Numbered from the stretch's first letter, positions 7,692-20,298 are shown. The stretch: 64,000 bases of DNA from CAVZOY01 sp963777095 (GCA_963777095.1 CAVZOY010000002.1:868001-932000), one strand, 5' to 3'. Made by a program: numbers and translations. The notes: generated by a model not told the origin, from the letters alone.

Positions 7692-9440
7692 TCAGGTCGC
7701 CCTCTCCTTGACGTAGCTGCCAGGGGCCGGCTCGAGCTCGCCGAACTCGGCGTTGCCGAGCTTCTTGCGTGCGGCGACCTGCGGTCCCGAGTTCGGGGCC
7801 AGCCACGCGGCCCAGGCCGGCCACCAGCTGCCGGGGACCTGCTCGGCCGCCTCGAACCACCCGTCGGCGTCCGACCCGATCCGGGCACCGCCATCGGGCG
7901 CGTCCGCCGAGTTCTCGGTCGCCGCGTCCGCGGCGGTCCAGTAGTTCCGCTTGTTCGCGGCCGGCGGGTTGATCACGCCGGCGATGTGCCCGCTGGCGCC
8001 GAGCACGAAGGTGGTGTCCCCGCCCAGCAGCTGAGTGCCGGCATAGGCGGTCTGCCACGGCACGATGTGGTCCTCCTTCGACGCGTAGACGAACGCGGGC
8101 ACGTCGATGCTGCCGAGGTCGACCGGCTGCCCCAGCTGCACCGTGGCACCGGGCTCGCGCAGCTTGTTCTCCAGGTAGGTGTTGCGCACGTACCAGCAGA
8201 ACATCGGTCCGGGCAGGTTGGTCTCGTCGCTGTTCCAGAACAGCAGGTCGAAGGCCGGCGGCGCCTTTCCCTGCAGGTAGCCCTTTACGACGTAGGGCCA
8301 GATCAGGTCGTTCGCGCGGAGCGAGGCGAAGACCTGCCCCAGTTCGCTGCCCTTGAGGAGGCCACCTCCCCCGATCGCCGCCTCCCGCGCCGCGACTGCC
8401 TCGTCGCTGACCAGCAGGCCGATCTCGCCGGTGTCGGTGAAGTCCAGCATCGTCGTCAGCAGGGTCATGCTCGCGGCGGGTTGCTCGCCCCGGGCCGACT
8501 GCACCGCAAGTGCGCTGGCCAGCAGGGTGCCGCCGACGCAGAAGCCGAGAGTATTCACCTTGTCGGCCTTGGTGATCGACCGCGCCACCTCGATGGCGCG
8601 GAGAACGCCCTGGTCCAGGTAGTCGTCCCAGGTCAGCTTCCCCTGGTCGGGTCCCGCATTGCGCCACGAGACCAGGAACACCGTGTGCCCCTCGGCCACG
8701 GCGTGCGCGACGAAGGAGTTCGCCGGCCGGAGATCGAGGATGTAGTACTTGTTGATGCACGGCGGCACGATCACCAGCGGCCGCTTGTGGACCTTCGCCG
8801 TCGTCGGCGTGTACTGGAGAACCTGCATCAGCTCGTTCTGGTAGACGACGCCGCCGGGCGTGGTGCCGACGTCGCGCCCCACCTCGAAGGCCATCTCGTC
8901 GGTCATCGAGACGCGCCCCTTGGCCAGGTCCTCGACGAACAGCTTCATCCCGTCGAGCAGACTGGCGCCGCCGGTCTGCATGGCCAGCTCCATCGCCTCG
9001 GGGTTGGTCGCCAGGTTGTTGGCCGGGCTCAGCGCGTCGAGCACCTGACTGAGCGCGAACCCCCACTGGGCCTTGCTGCGGTCGTCGACGGGCGCGGCGT
9101 CGAGTGCCTTGCGCAGCAGGTCGCTCTGGGTCAGGTAGGTGCGGACGACGGCCTCGTACCGCGGGTCCTTGGTCCACGCCTCACCGGCGAAGCGCCGGTC
9201 CTTGATCGGCTCGGCCGGAGCGCCCGCTCCCTGGAACGCGGACGTCCACGCCGCCGTCATCTGCTGCACGGCGCTCAGCTGCGTCGCGGTGAAGTCGGCC
9301 ACCGCCTTGGTCCACGGCGCCAGGACCGCGGCGGCGGCCTTTCCGGACTCGGCGAGGTCGCCGGGCGGCCAGAGCGCGGCCGGCTCGGACTTCATCAGGT
9401 CCTGGAACCACCTGGTCGGGTCCTGCGACGGTGCGGACAT
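7692..9440 (-). CDS. phaC: Class I-type poly(3-hydroxyalkanoate) synthase
   Basis: A 582-residue polymerase that adds 3-hydroxyacyl-CoA to a growing polyester chain on the granule surface. The lipase-like box is GFCVGG with the catalytic Cys at 301. The Asp of SKEDHIVPW and the His of GASGHIAGV complete the triad. The N-terminal region (from about residue 100) matches the PhaC N-terminal domain, including NEAMELA-like and QNELMQVLQYTP segments. Length is that of single-subunit class I enzymes. No phaE, phaR or phasin gene is visible beside it. GGGAGAG lies just before the ATG. Confidence 0.93.
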   Translation of the reverse strand: MSAPSQDPTRWFQDLMKSEPAALWPPGDLAESGKAAAAVLAPWTKAVADFTATQLSAVQQMTAAWTSAFQGAGAPAEPIKDRRFAGEAWTKDPRYEAVVRTYLTQSDLLRKALDAAPVDDRSKAQWGFALSQVLDALSPANNLATNPEAMELAMQTGGASLLDGMKLFVEDLAKGRVSMTDEMAFEVGRDVGTTPGGVVYQNELMQVLQYTPTTAKVHKRPLVIVPPCINKYYILDLRPANSFVAHAVAEGHTVFLVSWRNAGPDQGKLTWDDYLDQGVLRAIEVARSITKADKVNTLGFCVGGTLLASALAVQSARGEQPAASMTLLTTMLDFTDTGEIGLLVSDEAVAAREAAIGGGGLLKGSELGQVFASLRANDLIWPYVVKGYLQGKAPPAFDLLFWNSDETNLPGPMFCWYVRNTYLENKLREPGATVQLGQPVDLGSIDVPAFVYASKEDHIVPWQTAYAGTQLLGGDTTFVLGASGHIAGVINPPAANKRNYWTAADAATENSADAPDGGARIGSDADGWFEAAEQVPGSWWPAWAAWLAPNSGPQVAARKKLGNAEFGELEPAPGSYVKERAT

Positions 9441-9646
9441 GACTCTCCCAACATGGATCGCGGGGTCGCGACGTACCGGATCGGGCCGAGGGGCACGCGC
9501 CGGCCAGTCCTACCGTCCATGGTGCGGCGGGGTGCTGTCCGTGACACGGGATGACGGCCGTTTCCCACTCAGCGAAGGCGTGCCCGAAGAACGAGGCAGG
9601 GCGGTGTACGCCTCTCCGTGCGCAGTGAATCCGCAGGTCGATGCGG

Positions 9647-12631
<2,985 letters not shown>

Positions 12632-12637
12632 ACCCCC

Positions 12638-12643
12638 AGCGTA
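12638..12643 (-). promoter_or_regulatory. Candidate -10 of leaderless secA promoter
   Basis: On the minus strand TACGCT ends six bases before the secA GTG. It is divergent from a similar element serving the gene at 12703, so the 71-base gap holds two back-to-back leaderless promoters. Confidence 0.55.
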
Positions 12644-12690
12644 GGCGGAGACGCCAGCACCGTCGGAGAGGAACGGCCGGGGCGGAACCG

Positions 12691-12696
12691 TAACCT
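12691..12696 (+). promoter_or_regulatory. Candidate -10 of leaderless promoter for split-barrel gene
   Basis: TAACCT ends six bases before the GTG at 12703. No Shine-Dalgarno-like run lies between, supporting a leaderless transcript. Confidence 0.5.
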
Positions 12697-12702
12697 CGTC
12701 GG

Positions 12703-13096
12703 GTGGCCCACGATCTCGATGACCTCGGCCCCGACCTGCTCGCCTTCCTCTCCGAGCGGCACCTCGCGACGCTGACGACGCTGCGCGCCGACGGCACCCC
12801 GCACGTCGTGCCGGTCGGCGTCACCTTCGACCCGGTCACGCGGCTCGCCCGCGTCATCACCTCCGGGACGTCGGCCAAGGCGCGGCACGTGCGCGACGGC
12901 CGGCCACGGGTCGCCGTCTGCCAGGTCGAGGGCCGCCGCTGGGTGACGCTGGAGGGCGAGGCCGTCGTCCGCGACGACCGCGAGGCCGTCGCCGAGGCCG
13001 AGCGCCGCTACGCCGAGCGCTACCGGCCAGCCCCGGGTCAACCCGGCGCGGGTGGTCATCGAGATCGCCGTCGACCGCATCCTCGGCAACGCCTGA
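12703..13096 (+). CDS. PPOX-class split-barrel protein, probable F420-dependent enzyme, frameshifted
   Basis: A small flavin/deazaflavin-binding split-barrel protein of the pyridoxamine 5'-phosphate oxidase superfamily. It has the FLSERHLATLTTLRADGTPHVVPV opening and a KARHVRDGRPRVAVCQVEG segment, as in actinobacterial F420-dependent families. The frame breaks near 13027-13030: dropping one C from CGGCCAGCC restores QPRVNPARVVIEIAVDRIL and a stop at 13094-13096. The corrected length is 130 residues, normal for the family. Genes for F420 synthesis (fbiA, fbiB) occur at 35964-37974. Substrate unknown. Confidence 0.75.
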
Positions 13097-13100
13097 CGCC

Positions 13101-13679
13101 ATGACGCCGCTCCCACCCGCCGTGGACCTGACGGGCGTCGACCTGCCCACCGAGGTCGTGCGCACGGCGCGACTCGTGCTGCGCCCACCGCGGCAGGACG
13201 ACGTCGACGACATCCTGCGCGCCAACCAGGACCCGGAGAGCCAGCGCTGGCTGCCCATGCCGGTGCCCTACACCCGGGACGACGCCGTCGAGTTCGTCGC
13301 CCAGCGGATCGAGGAGCGCGCCGAGGGACGCGGCCTGCTCTCGGTCATCGAGGCCGACGGCCGGCTCGTGGGCTCGGCCGGCCTGCACTTTCCGCAGAGC
13401 CTGCTCGGGCCGGGCGTCGGCTACGCGATCGCGCCGTGGGCCCGCGGGCGCGGCTACGCCGCCGAGGCCGCGGCCGCGCTCGCGGAGTGGGCGATCGCCC
13501 ACGGCGCGCACCGCGTGCACCTGCTCGCCGACGTCGACAACGTCCCGTCGCAGGTGGTGGCGCGCCGCGCCGGCTTCGTCGAGGAGGGCCTGATGCGCGC
13601 CTGCCTGCCCTACCGGGACCGCCCGCACGGCGACGCCCTGCTCTTCTCCCGCCTGCCGAGCGACCCGGCGCCCGGATAA
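13101..13679 (+). CDS. GNAT family N-acetyltransferase (RimJ/RimL-like), copy 1
   Basis: A 192-residue acetyltransferase of the ribosomal-protein-alanine/RimJ-type group. It shows RTARLVLRPPRQDDVDDIL at the start, an acetyl-CoA binding region GYAIAPWARGRGYAAEA, and a C-terminal DNVPSQVVARRAGFVEEG. It starts four bases after the corrected stop of the upstream gene and is followed 39 bases later by a clear paralogue, so a tandem duplication is likely. Substrate (protein N terminus, amino group of a small molecule) cannot be assigned. Confidence 0.82.
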   Translation: MTPLPPAVDLTGVDLPTEVVRTARLVLRPPRQDDVDDILRANQDPESQRWLPMPVPYTRDDAVEFVAQRIEERAEGRGLLSVIEADGRLVGSAGLHFPQSLLGPGVGYAIAPWARGRGYAAEAAAALAEWAIAHGAHRVHLLADVDNVPSQVVARRAGFVEEGLMRACLPYRDRPHGDALLFSRLPSDPAPG

Positions 13680-13718
13680 CCGCTCGCGGCGGCGGCCGGG
13701 CCGCCCGCACCATGGGGC

Positions 13719-14286
13719 ATGGCCCTCGACCTGACCGACGTCGACCTGACCAGCGAGACCGTGCGCACCGAGCGCCTCGTGCTGCGCCCGCCGCGCGAGG
13801 ACGACGTCGACGCCATCACGCGCGCCTGCCAGGACGCGGAGAACCAGCGCTGGCTGACCGCACTGCCCTCCCCGTACACCCGGGAGGAGGCCGTCCGGTT
13901 CGTCACCGAGATCGCGCCTCAGGGCCGGGACGAACACCGGGACCTCGCGTTCGCCGTCGAGGCCGACGGCGAACTGACGGGCATGTGCGGCCTGCACTCC
14001 CTGACGACCGGCCGGCTGGGCCCCGAGATCGGCTACTGGATCGCGCCCTGGGCGCGGCGCCGGGGCTACGCGGCGGAGGCGGCGCGCGGGCTGGCCGACT
14101 GGGCGCTCGCGCACGGGGCGCCGCGCGCGCACCTGTTCACCGACGTCGACAACGCGCCGTCGCAGGCGGTCGCGAGGCGGGCCGGGTTCGCCGAGGAGGG
14201 CGTGGTGCGCGGCTGCCTGGAGTACCGCGACGGGCAGGCGGGCCGACGCGGTGCTGTTCGGGCGGGTCGGGCGAGCCGCCCGGTGA
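13719..14286 (+). CDS. GNAT family N-acetyltransferase, copy 2, frameshifted at 3' end
   Basis: A paralogue of the preceding gene with the same layout: RTERLVLRPPREDDVDAIT, the acetyl-CoA site GYWIAPWARRRGYAAEA, and DNAPSQAVARRAGFAEEG. The open frame runs on as arginine-rich sequence. A one-base shift near 14235-14245 instead yields RADAVLFGRVGRAAR and a TGA at 14284-14286, matching the end of copy 1 (DALLFSRL). The corrected product is about 188 residues and then ends just before the hairpin separating it from hpf. Confidence 0.78.
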
Positions 14287-14301
14287 CGGAGATCGTCACC
14301 G
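14281..14301. terminator. Hairpin between convergent GNAT and hpf genes
   Basis: CGGTGACG and CGTCACCG form a perfect eight-base stem with a five-base loop, overlapping the corrected stop of the GNAT gene and lying 15 bases past the hpf stop. There is no T-tract. It may act as a bidirectional terminator. Confidence 0.5.
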
Positions 14302-14316
14302 GGCGACTGCCCGAGG

Positions 14317-15009
14317 TCAGACGGTGACGGGCTCGGCGGCCGGCTGCCTGACGGGAGCGGAGCCGTTGAGCGGTACGTCGACCAGTCGGATGAGGCCGTA
14401 GTCGAAGGCGTGCCGTCGGTAGACGACGGTCGGCTGACCGGTGTCGGCGCACTGGAAGAGGAAGAAGTCGTGGCCGACCAGCTCCATCTCGTGGAGGGCC
14501 TGGTCGACGGTCATGGGGGTGGCGGGGTGGTGCTTCTCGCGCACGACCTGCCCGGGCAGGTGCTCGTCGAGGTCGGTGACGTGCGGGCCGTCGGCCAGCT
14601 GCCGGTCGCGGTCCAGCACGCCGCTGATCGGGAGCTCGTGGGCGCCGGAGTCGACGCTGTTGTCGGCCATGCGCACGCTGGCGGGGGTGCGCCGTCCGTG
14701 GTGCACCCGGCGGCGGTCGGCCGCGCGGCGGAGCCGGGCGTCCAGCTTGGCGGAGGCGGCGTCGAGCGCGGCGTAGAAGTCGGGCTCGGCGGCCTCGGCG
14801 CGGATGACGGGGCCCTTGCCGCGCAGCGTGATCTCCACGCGCTGGCAGTGCGAGGTCTGGCGGGGGTTCTTCTCGTGGAACAGCTCCACGTCGACGCGGA
14901 GGATCTTCAGCTTGCCGTCGAACCGGTCGAGTTGACCGATCTTGTCCTCGACGTGGGTTCGGTAGTGCTCCGGAACTTCGACATTGCGGCCACGGACCAC
15001 GATCTCCAT
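14317..15009 (-). CDS. hpf: Ribosome hibernation-promoting factor, long form
   Basis: A 230-residue long-type HPF that dimerises 70S ribosomes in stationary phase. The N-terminal S30AE domain begins MEIVVRGRNVEVPEHY, with HVEDKIGQL and a basic RRVHHGRR segment. A linker (about 110-170) leads to the C-terminal dimerisation domain with TVDQALHEMELVGHDFFLF and VYRRHAFDYGLIRLV. GGGAGG precedes the ATG and a TAGCGT -10 lies about 35 bases upstream. Its place between secA and comF is the usual actinobacterial order. Confidence 0.96.
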   Translation of the reverse strand: MEIVVRGRNVEVPEHYRTHVEDKIGQLDRFDGKLKILRVDVELFHEKNPRQTSHCQRVEITLRGKGPVIRAEAAEPDFYAALDAASAKLDARLRRAADRRRVHHGRRTPASVRMADNSVDSGAHELPISGVLDRDRQLADGPHVTDLDEHLPGQVVREKHHPATPMTVDQALHEMELVGHDFFLFQCADTGQPTVVYRRHAFDYGLIRLVDVPLNGSAPVRQPAAEPVTV

Positions 15010-15043
15010 CAGACCTCCCGTTGGGTCGGCTGTGATCGCTTCG

Positions 15044-15049
15044 ACGCTA
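15044..15049 (-). promoter_or_regulatory. Candidate -10 for hpf
   Basis: Minus-strand TAGCGT lies about 34 bases before the hpf ATG, leaving room for a short leader that contains the GGGAGG ribosome site. Confidence 0.4.
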
Positions 15050-15812
15050 GTCCGTCGCCCGCCGGTCCGACAGTCGATCAGGGGTGTTCACCCTGCCGTC
15101 CCGGAGAACTCCCAGGTGGCCTCCCGAAGACCCGTCCGCGACGCGCCGCGGCGTCGCGGCGACGACCGCGGCGACCACCGGGAGCCCGTCCGGCCGGGCG
15201 GCCGTCAGCGCCGCGGCCGCCTCGGTGAGCGTCGCGCCGCTGGTGACCACGTCGTCCACGACGACGAGCAGACCGGCCGGCACCCGCCCGCGGACGGCGA
15301 ACGATCCGGCCAGGTTGGCGCGCCGTTCGTGCGCGGCCAGCCCGGCCGAGTCGCGCACCCGGCCCCGGCGGACGAGCACCCGTGCGACCTCGGCGGCGAT
15401 GCCGGCCGCGCGCAGCTCCGCCGCCGCCCGCACGGCGAGCTCGCGCACGTGGTCGCGCCCCCTCGACCGCAGCGCCGCCCGCGAGCTGGGCACGGGGACG
15501 AGGACCACGGCCCGCTCCCCCACGGCGGTCACCAGCGCGGTCACCGCCAGCGCCAGCGCGGTCCCCAGGGGCGCGACGAGCTCGGCGCGGCCGCGGTCCT
15601 TGAACGCGACCACCGCCGGACGCACCGGGCCGGCGTAGGGCCCGGCCGCCACGGTCGGCGGAAAGCCCCACGGCACCCGCCGCGGCGCGGCCACGGACGG
15701 GACGGCGAGCCAGCGCGGAGCACGAGCGGCAGAGCACCGAGCCGGGCACCCCGCACCCGGCGCAGGTGCGCGGCAGCACCAGGTCGGTCAGCGCCGCCGC
15801 CAGCCCGGTCAC
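15047..15812 (-). CDS. comF: ComF family phosphoribosyltransferase-like protein, frameshifted
   Basis: A ComF/GntX-type protein. Its N terminus carries a four-cysteine zinc motif (CAGCGVPGSVLCRSC). The body has a phosphoribosyltransferase-like loop (LLVVVDDVVTSGATLTEA) and the family segment VPVPSSRAALRSRGRDHV. The two halves are in different frames: the zinc motif reads from the start at 15812, and everything from about 15700 down reads one frame away. One extra base near 15695-15735 explains it; total length is 255 codons plus one base. The family is linked to DNA uptake in competent bacteria; its role in actinobacteria is unclear. Confidence 0.8.
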
Positions 15813-15876
15813 CGCTCCAGCCTGTCGCGCGGCGGCCCGGCCGCCCAGGCCCGCGGCCGGATCTGTGGACAGCGGA

Positions 15877-17628
15877 TCAAAGCGGGTAGAACGGCTCCGT
15901 GCCGGGCTGCGGCGGGGCGCCGAGAACCAGCGTCACCCAGGTGACGCCGATCAGCCGCCAGATCGTCGGCGCGGCGCCACCCTCGGGATCGCCGGCGCTC
16001 ACCAGCGGCTCCTGGTTGGGCGCGGCGGCGATCGTCGTCGCGTCGGCGGGCAGACCGGACGTCGGCACCTCGGTGAGCCCCCAGCCGTCGACGCCGACCT
16101 CGTAGGGGACGACGGCGTCGCCGGCGGGGTCGTCCGCGAGCAGCATGAGCGTGTCGCTGGTCCGCCAGGTGACGTCGACGGCGTCCTCGATCGCCTGGTT
16201 GACCTCGCGCAAGGTCTCCCAGCACGACCGCGCCCTCGTCGCCCCGCACCACCGTGCCGAGGTACAGCACAGGGCCGGACGGAGTGTCGATGATCAGCGC
16301 GGCACGAACGCCGTCCGGGGAGAGCTGCAGCACGTCGACCGTGCCCGATGCCGGCCAGCGCCGACGCGCTCACCTCCTGCGGCGTCGCGCCGGGCAGCAC
16401 CCGCACCACGTCGGTGCCGTTGCGCACGGTCCAGATCTCCGGACGGGTGCCGGCGACCGTCGGCGCGGTGAGGCTGCCGCTGCGGCGCAGCACCGCGGCC
16501 AGCTCCCCGCCGTACGGGCCGGCGAGCAGTCTCTGGTCGCCCGCCCGGTCGGGCGCGGTCACGGCGGCGAGGAACGCCAGCTCCCCGGACGTGGGGTTCG
16601 ACGACGCCGCCGCGCTCACCAGGTCGTAGGCGCCCTCCCCCGCGGGCCCGGGCGCCTGCTCCCCGTCGGGCGCGGTGCGCAGCGCACCGGTGTCGTCGAC
16701 GTAGTGGCCGACGGCGTCGACGGGGACGGCGTCGGGGTCGTAGGCGGCCCAGTCGTCGGTGGTCTGCGCGCGCGGCACCTGCGCCAGCGACACGGCCTCG
16801 CCCTCGACGAGCACCTCGACGCTGCGGATCCGCGACTGCAGCAGCGTCCACACCAGCTGCGCACTGATCTGCCGCAGCGGCGGGTCGGGCTCGGCCGGCA
16901 GCCCGGTGAGGTCGACCGTGGCGGTCGAGCCGTCGACCGTCACCGGACGGCGCAGGGCCAGACCCTGCAGCGGGTTGTCCACGCCTGCCCGCAGCGCCGG
17001 GGACGGTCCCTCGAACAGCCGCTGCACCAGCGCCGTGGGCTGCGCCTCGCCGACGACCAGGTACCGCGGGTCCGGCACGACCCGCTTGCCGGTCGGGTCG
17101 ATGAAGTAGGCGTTGAGCTGGTCGTAGACCCGCTCGAAGTCCGGCTCGAGGATGACGAGGCCGTCCTCCGGGTCGGCGATCCGCCACTCCTCGCCGACGA
17201 GCTCGACGGTGAAGTCACGGACGAACCGGTCGCCACCGACGGAGAAGATGCCGCGCTCGTCGACGGTGCCCACGGTCCGGGCGCTCATGCCGGACCACGC
17301 CCTCGTTGCGGGTGACCGCGGCGAAGCCGGGCTCGATGACCGTCACGCCGCCGGCGTCTGCCCAGCTGTCCTGCGCCGCCTGGGTGAGGTACTCGCGAGC
17401 CACGGGGTGGCCGCGGCCGGTGCTCGCCGACGCGTCGATGAACCCGCGGACGATGTCCTCCGGGGAGGCGCCCGGCTCGGGGGCCAGCGGCTCGATGCCG
17501 ACCTCGGCGTCCTGCCGCGCCGGCACCTGGGTGATCGGCACCGTGGGCGAGCTCGTGGGCACCGTCGAGCAGGCGCCCAGCGCGAGGACGGCCACGACGA
17601 GGGCGGCCAGGTGCCCGCGCCGGTTCAT
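15877..17628 (-). CDS. lpqB: Lipoprotein LpqB, beta-propeller, three frameshifts
   Basis: LpqB is the accessory lipoprotein of the MtrAB system. The N terminus has a lipobox signal (ALVVAVLALGACSTVP). The body shows GerMN-like repeats (DGSTATVDLTGLPAEP, LQSRIRSVEVLVEG) followed by propeller sequence (LQLSPDGVRAALI). Reading must change frame near 17287-17300, 16340-16355 and 16215-16225. Each junction restores a sensible LpqB sequence, and the span equals 584 codons, the usual size, consistent with three one-base insertions. The ATG overlaps the mtrB stop (ATGA), so translation is coupled. Three breaks in one conserved gene argue for sequence error rather than decay. Confidence 0.85.
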
Positions 17629-19529
17629 CGCCTGCTCCGCTGGGCGGGCTTCCCGACCAGCTCGTCGTCGTCCAGGTCGTCGTCGAGGTCGTCGAGGCCC
17701 TCGTCGTCGACGGCCTCCAGCTCGTCCTCGTCGACGGCGTCGGGGTCGTCGTCCAGATCGGCGTCGGCCGGTCCGCCGTCTCCGGCCGGAGCCCCGAGCG
17801 CCGGGTACGGGCCCAGGCCGTGCCGGCGGACGACGGCCGGGCGCAGCGGCAGCGGCGAGCTGCTGAGGTCGCCGCCGGCGGTGAGGGGCAGGGTGAGCCG
17901 GAACTGGGCGCCGTGCCCGGGCTGGCCCCACACCTGCAGCCAGCCGCCGTGCAGCCGGGCGTCCTCGAGGCTGATGGACAGGCCCAGCCCGCTGCCGCCG
18001 ACGGTGCGCACCCGCGACGGATCGGCCCGCCAGAACCGGTCGAACACGTGCTGCGCGTCGGCCGACGACAGGCCCACGCCGTAGTCGCGCACGGTGATGG
18101 CGGCCGCCGTCCGGTTGCACGCGAGGGTGATCTCGACCGGCTTGCCGGTGCCGTGCTCGATCGCGTTGCCGACCAGGTTGCGCAGCACCCGCCCGACGCG
18201 CCGCGCGTCGACGTCGGCGATCACCGGCTCCTCGGGGGCGGCGACGACCAGCTCGCTGTCGTGCAGGTCGGCGAGCGACTCCATGCCCTCGACCACCCGG
18301 CCGATGAGGGCGCCGAGATCGGTGGCCTCGGCGTCCAGCACGGCGGCGCCGGCGTCGTACCGGCTGATCTCGAGCAGGTCGGTGAGCAGGGCCTCGAACC
18401 GGTCCAGCTCCGCACGCAGCAGCTCCGCGGAGCGGGCTACGTGCGGCGGGAAGTCCTCGCGCGCCTCGTGCAGGATGTCGGCGGCCATCTGGACCGTGGT
18501 CAGCGGCGTCCGCAGCTCGTGGGAGACGTCGGAGGTGAACCGCTGCTGCAGCTGGGAGAGCGCCTCGAGCTGGGTGATCTGCCGTTGCAGGCTGTCGGCC
18601 ATCGCGTTGAAGCTGGTGGCCAGCCGGGCGAGCTCGTCCTCGCCGCGCACGGCCATGCGTTCCTCGAGGTCGCCCTCGGCGAGCCGCTGCGCGGTGCCGG
18701 CGGCCTGCCGCACCGGGTCGACGACCAGCCTCGTCACCAGCACGCCGATGCCGACCACGAGCAGGGTCAGGGCCACACCGATGATCACGACCGTGCCGCG
18801 GATCAGGGCGAGGCTCGCCTCCTCCTGGTCGAGGGGGAAGGCGAAGTAGAGCTCGATCTCCTCGCTGCCCGGCTGGTTCGTGGGCACGGGGGCGCCGACC
18901 AGCAGCGTGGGCTGCGGATCCCGTTCGTCGTCCGGGATCAGCGCGTACTTGTACGACTGGTTGCCGTCGGCGACGTCGGCCCGCAGGTCGGCGGGCAGCG
19001 CGTCGGCGATGTACGACCGGCTGACGGCGGGCGTCTCGCGCGAGCCGGTCCGGTAGACCATGACGACGTCGAAGTCACCGGCCGCGCTGCCGCGCTGCAG
19101 CAGCTGCTGCACCGTGCGCTCGAGCGCCGAGCGCACGCTCGGCGCATCGCCGGCGGCGATGCCGGTCACCTGGCCCTGGGCGAAGAAGACGCCCTGCTGC
19201 GCCTGGTCGATCGCCGCCTCGCGCTTGACCCGCAGCAGCTGGTCGCGGATCTGGCTGAACAGCACGAGGCTGACGATCACGACCACCGTGCCGGCCACGA
19301 GCATGGTGATCGCGCCGACGCGGATCTGCAGCGACGAGCGCCAGAGGCGTACCGCCCGGCGGGCCAGCCGCCGGAACAGCCGGCGGCTGCGGCGGCGCAG
19401 CTTGGTGGCACGGCGGCGCAGCCCGCGCCGGATCCGGGTGAGGGTGTGCTGTGGGCGGGGTCGCGCGGACGACGGGGCGTCCGACGGCGGGGGGACCGCA
19501 GCCGGACGACGGGTGTCGGAGCGGGTCAC
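17625..19529 (-). CDS. mtrB: Sensor histidine kinase MtrB
   Basis: A 634-residue membrane sensor kinase. It has a basic cytosolic N terminus, transmembrane helices at about 73-93 and 240-262, and an extracytoplasmic sensor domain between them. A HAMP domain follows the second helix, then the dimerisation and phosphoacceptor motif SHELRTP (His 337). The ATPase boxes are NLVGNAIEHG, RDYGVGL and GGSGLGL. The C-terminal 45 residues are unusually acidic (runs such as DLDDDLDDDEL) and then end in a short basic tail. It lies between mtrA and lpqB and sets cell-wall gene expression with MtrA in actinobacteria. Confidence 0.96.
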   Translation of the reverse strand: MTRSDTRRPAAVPPPSDAPSSARPRPQHTLTRIRRGLRRRATKLRRRSRRLFRRLARRAVRLWRSSLQIRVGAITMLVAGTVVVIVSLVLFSQIRDQLLRVKREAAIDQAQQGVFFAQGQVTGIAAGDAPSVRSALERTVQQLLQRGSAAGDFDVVMVYRTGSRETPAVSRSYIADALPADLRADVADGNQSYKYALIPDDERDPQPTLLVGAPVPTNQPGSEEIELYFAFPLDQEEASLALIRGTVVIIGVALTLLVVGIGVLVTRLVVDPVRQAAGTAQRLAEGDLEERMAVRGEDELARLATSFNAMADSLQRQITQLEALSQLQQRFTSDVSHELRTPLTTVQMAADILHEAREDFPPHVARSAELLRAELDRFEALLTDLLEISRYDAGAAVLDAEATDLGALIGRVVEGMESLADLHDSELVVAAPEEPVIADVDARRVGRVLRNLVGNAIEHGTGKPVEITLACNRTAAAITVRDYGVGLSSADAQHVFDRFWRADPSRVRTVGGSGLGLSISLEDARLHGGWLQVWGQPGHGAQFRLTLPLTAGGDLSSSPLPLRPAVVRRHGLGPYPALGAPAGDGGPADADLDDDPDAVDEDELEAVDDEGLDDLDDDLDDDELVGKPAQRSRR

Positions 19530-19554
19530 GGCCGCCCGAGGGGACTCACGCGGC

Positions 19555-20271
19555 TCACGGAGGGCCGGCCTTGTAGCCCACGCCGCGGACCGTCAGCACG
19601 ACCTCGGGCTTCTCCGGGTCCTTCTCGATCTTGGCCCGGAGCCGCTGCACGTGGACGTTGACCAGCCGGGTGTCGGCGGCGTGCCGGTAGCCCCACACCT
19701 GCTCCAGCAGCAGCTCGCGGGTGAACACCTGCCGCGGCTTGCGGGCGAGCGCGACCAGCAGGTCGAACTCCAGCGGGGTGAGCTGCACCGGGCCACCGTC
19801 GCGGGTGACCTGGTGGGCCGGCACGTCGATCTGGACGTCGCCGATCGACAGCGTCTCGGCCTGCCCGGTCTCGCCGCGGCGCAGCTGTGCGCGCACGCGC
19901 GCCACCAGCTCCACCGGCTTGAAGGGCTTGGTGACGTAGTCGTCGGCACCGGCCTCCAGGCCCTGGACGACGTCGATCGTGTCGCCCTTGGCCGTCAGCA
20001 TCACGATCGGCACGGCCGACTGGGTGCGGATGTCCTGGCAGATCTGCAGGCCGTTGCGGCCGGGCAGCATCAGGTCGAGCAGGACGAGGTCGGGCCGGGT
20101 CTGCTGGAAGACGCTGACCGCGCGGTTGCCGTCCGACACGAAGGCCGGTTCATAGCCTTCGCGGCGCAGGACGATGCCGAGCATCTCGGCGAGGGCGGCG
20201 TCGTCGTCGACGACCAGGACTCGGCCGCGGCTGGGACCGTTCTGGGTGGCAGTCGGTGGCACGGGGCCCAT
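19555..20271 (-). CDS. mtrA: Response regulator MtrA
   Basis: A 238-residue OmpR-type regulator. The receiver domain has the acidic pocket VVDDD (22-24) and phosphoacceptor Asp 66 in LLDLMLPG. The switch residue is in VMLTAKG and the conserved lysine in VTKPFKP. The C-terminal winged helix is typical (LTPLEFDLLVALARKPRQVFTRELLLEQVWGY in part, then RRKI-like LRAKIEKDP). In related bacteria MtrA controls genes for cell division, wall turnover and dormancy exit. mtrB follows after a short gap, forming mtrA-mtrB-lpqB. Confidence 0.97.
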   Translation of the reverse strand: MGPVPPTATQNGPSRGRVLVVDDDAALAEMLGIVLRREGYEPAFVSDGNRAVSVFQQTRPDLVLLDLMLPGRNGLQICQDIRTQSAVPIVMLTAKGDTIDVVQGLEAGADDYVTKPFKPVELVARVRAQLRRGETGQAETLSIGDVQIDVPAHQVTRDGGPVQLTPLEFDLLVALARKPRQVFTRELLLEQVWGYRHAADTRLVNVHVQRLRAKIEKDPEKPEVVLTVRGVGYKAGPP

Positions 20272-20298
20272 TCTGCGCCCCCGGACCCCGGATCCGGC

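Noticed and set aside
14317..14400. GNAT copy 2 overlapping into hpf (to 14327)
   Set aside because: The end of the open frame is basic nonsense. The shifted frame gives a family-like end at 14286, before the hairpin.
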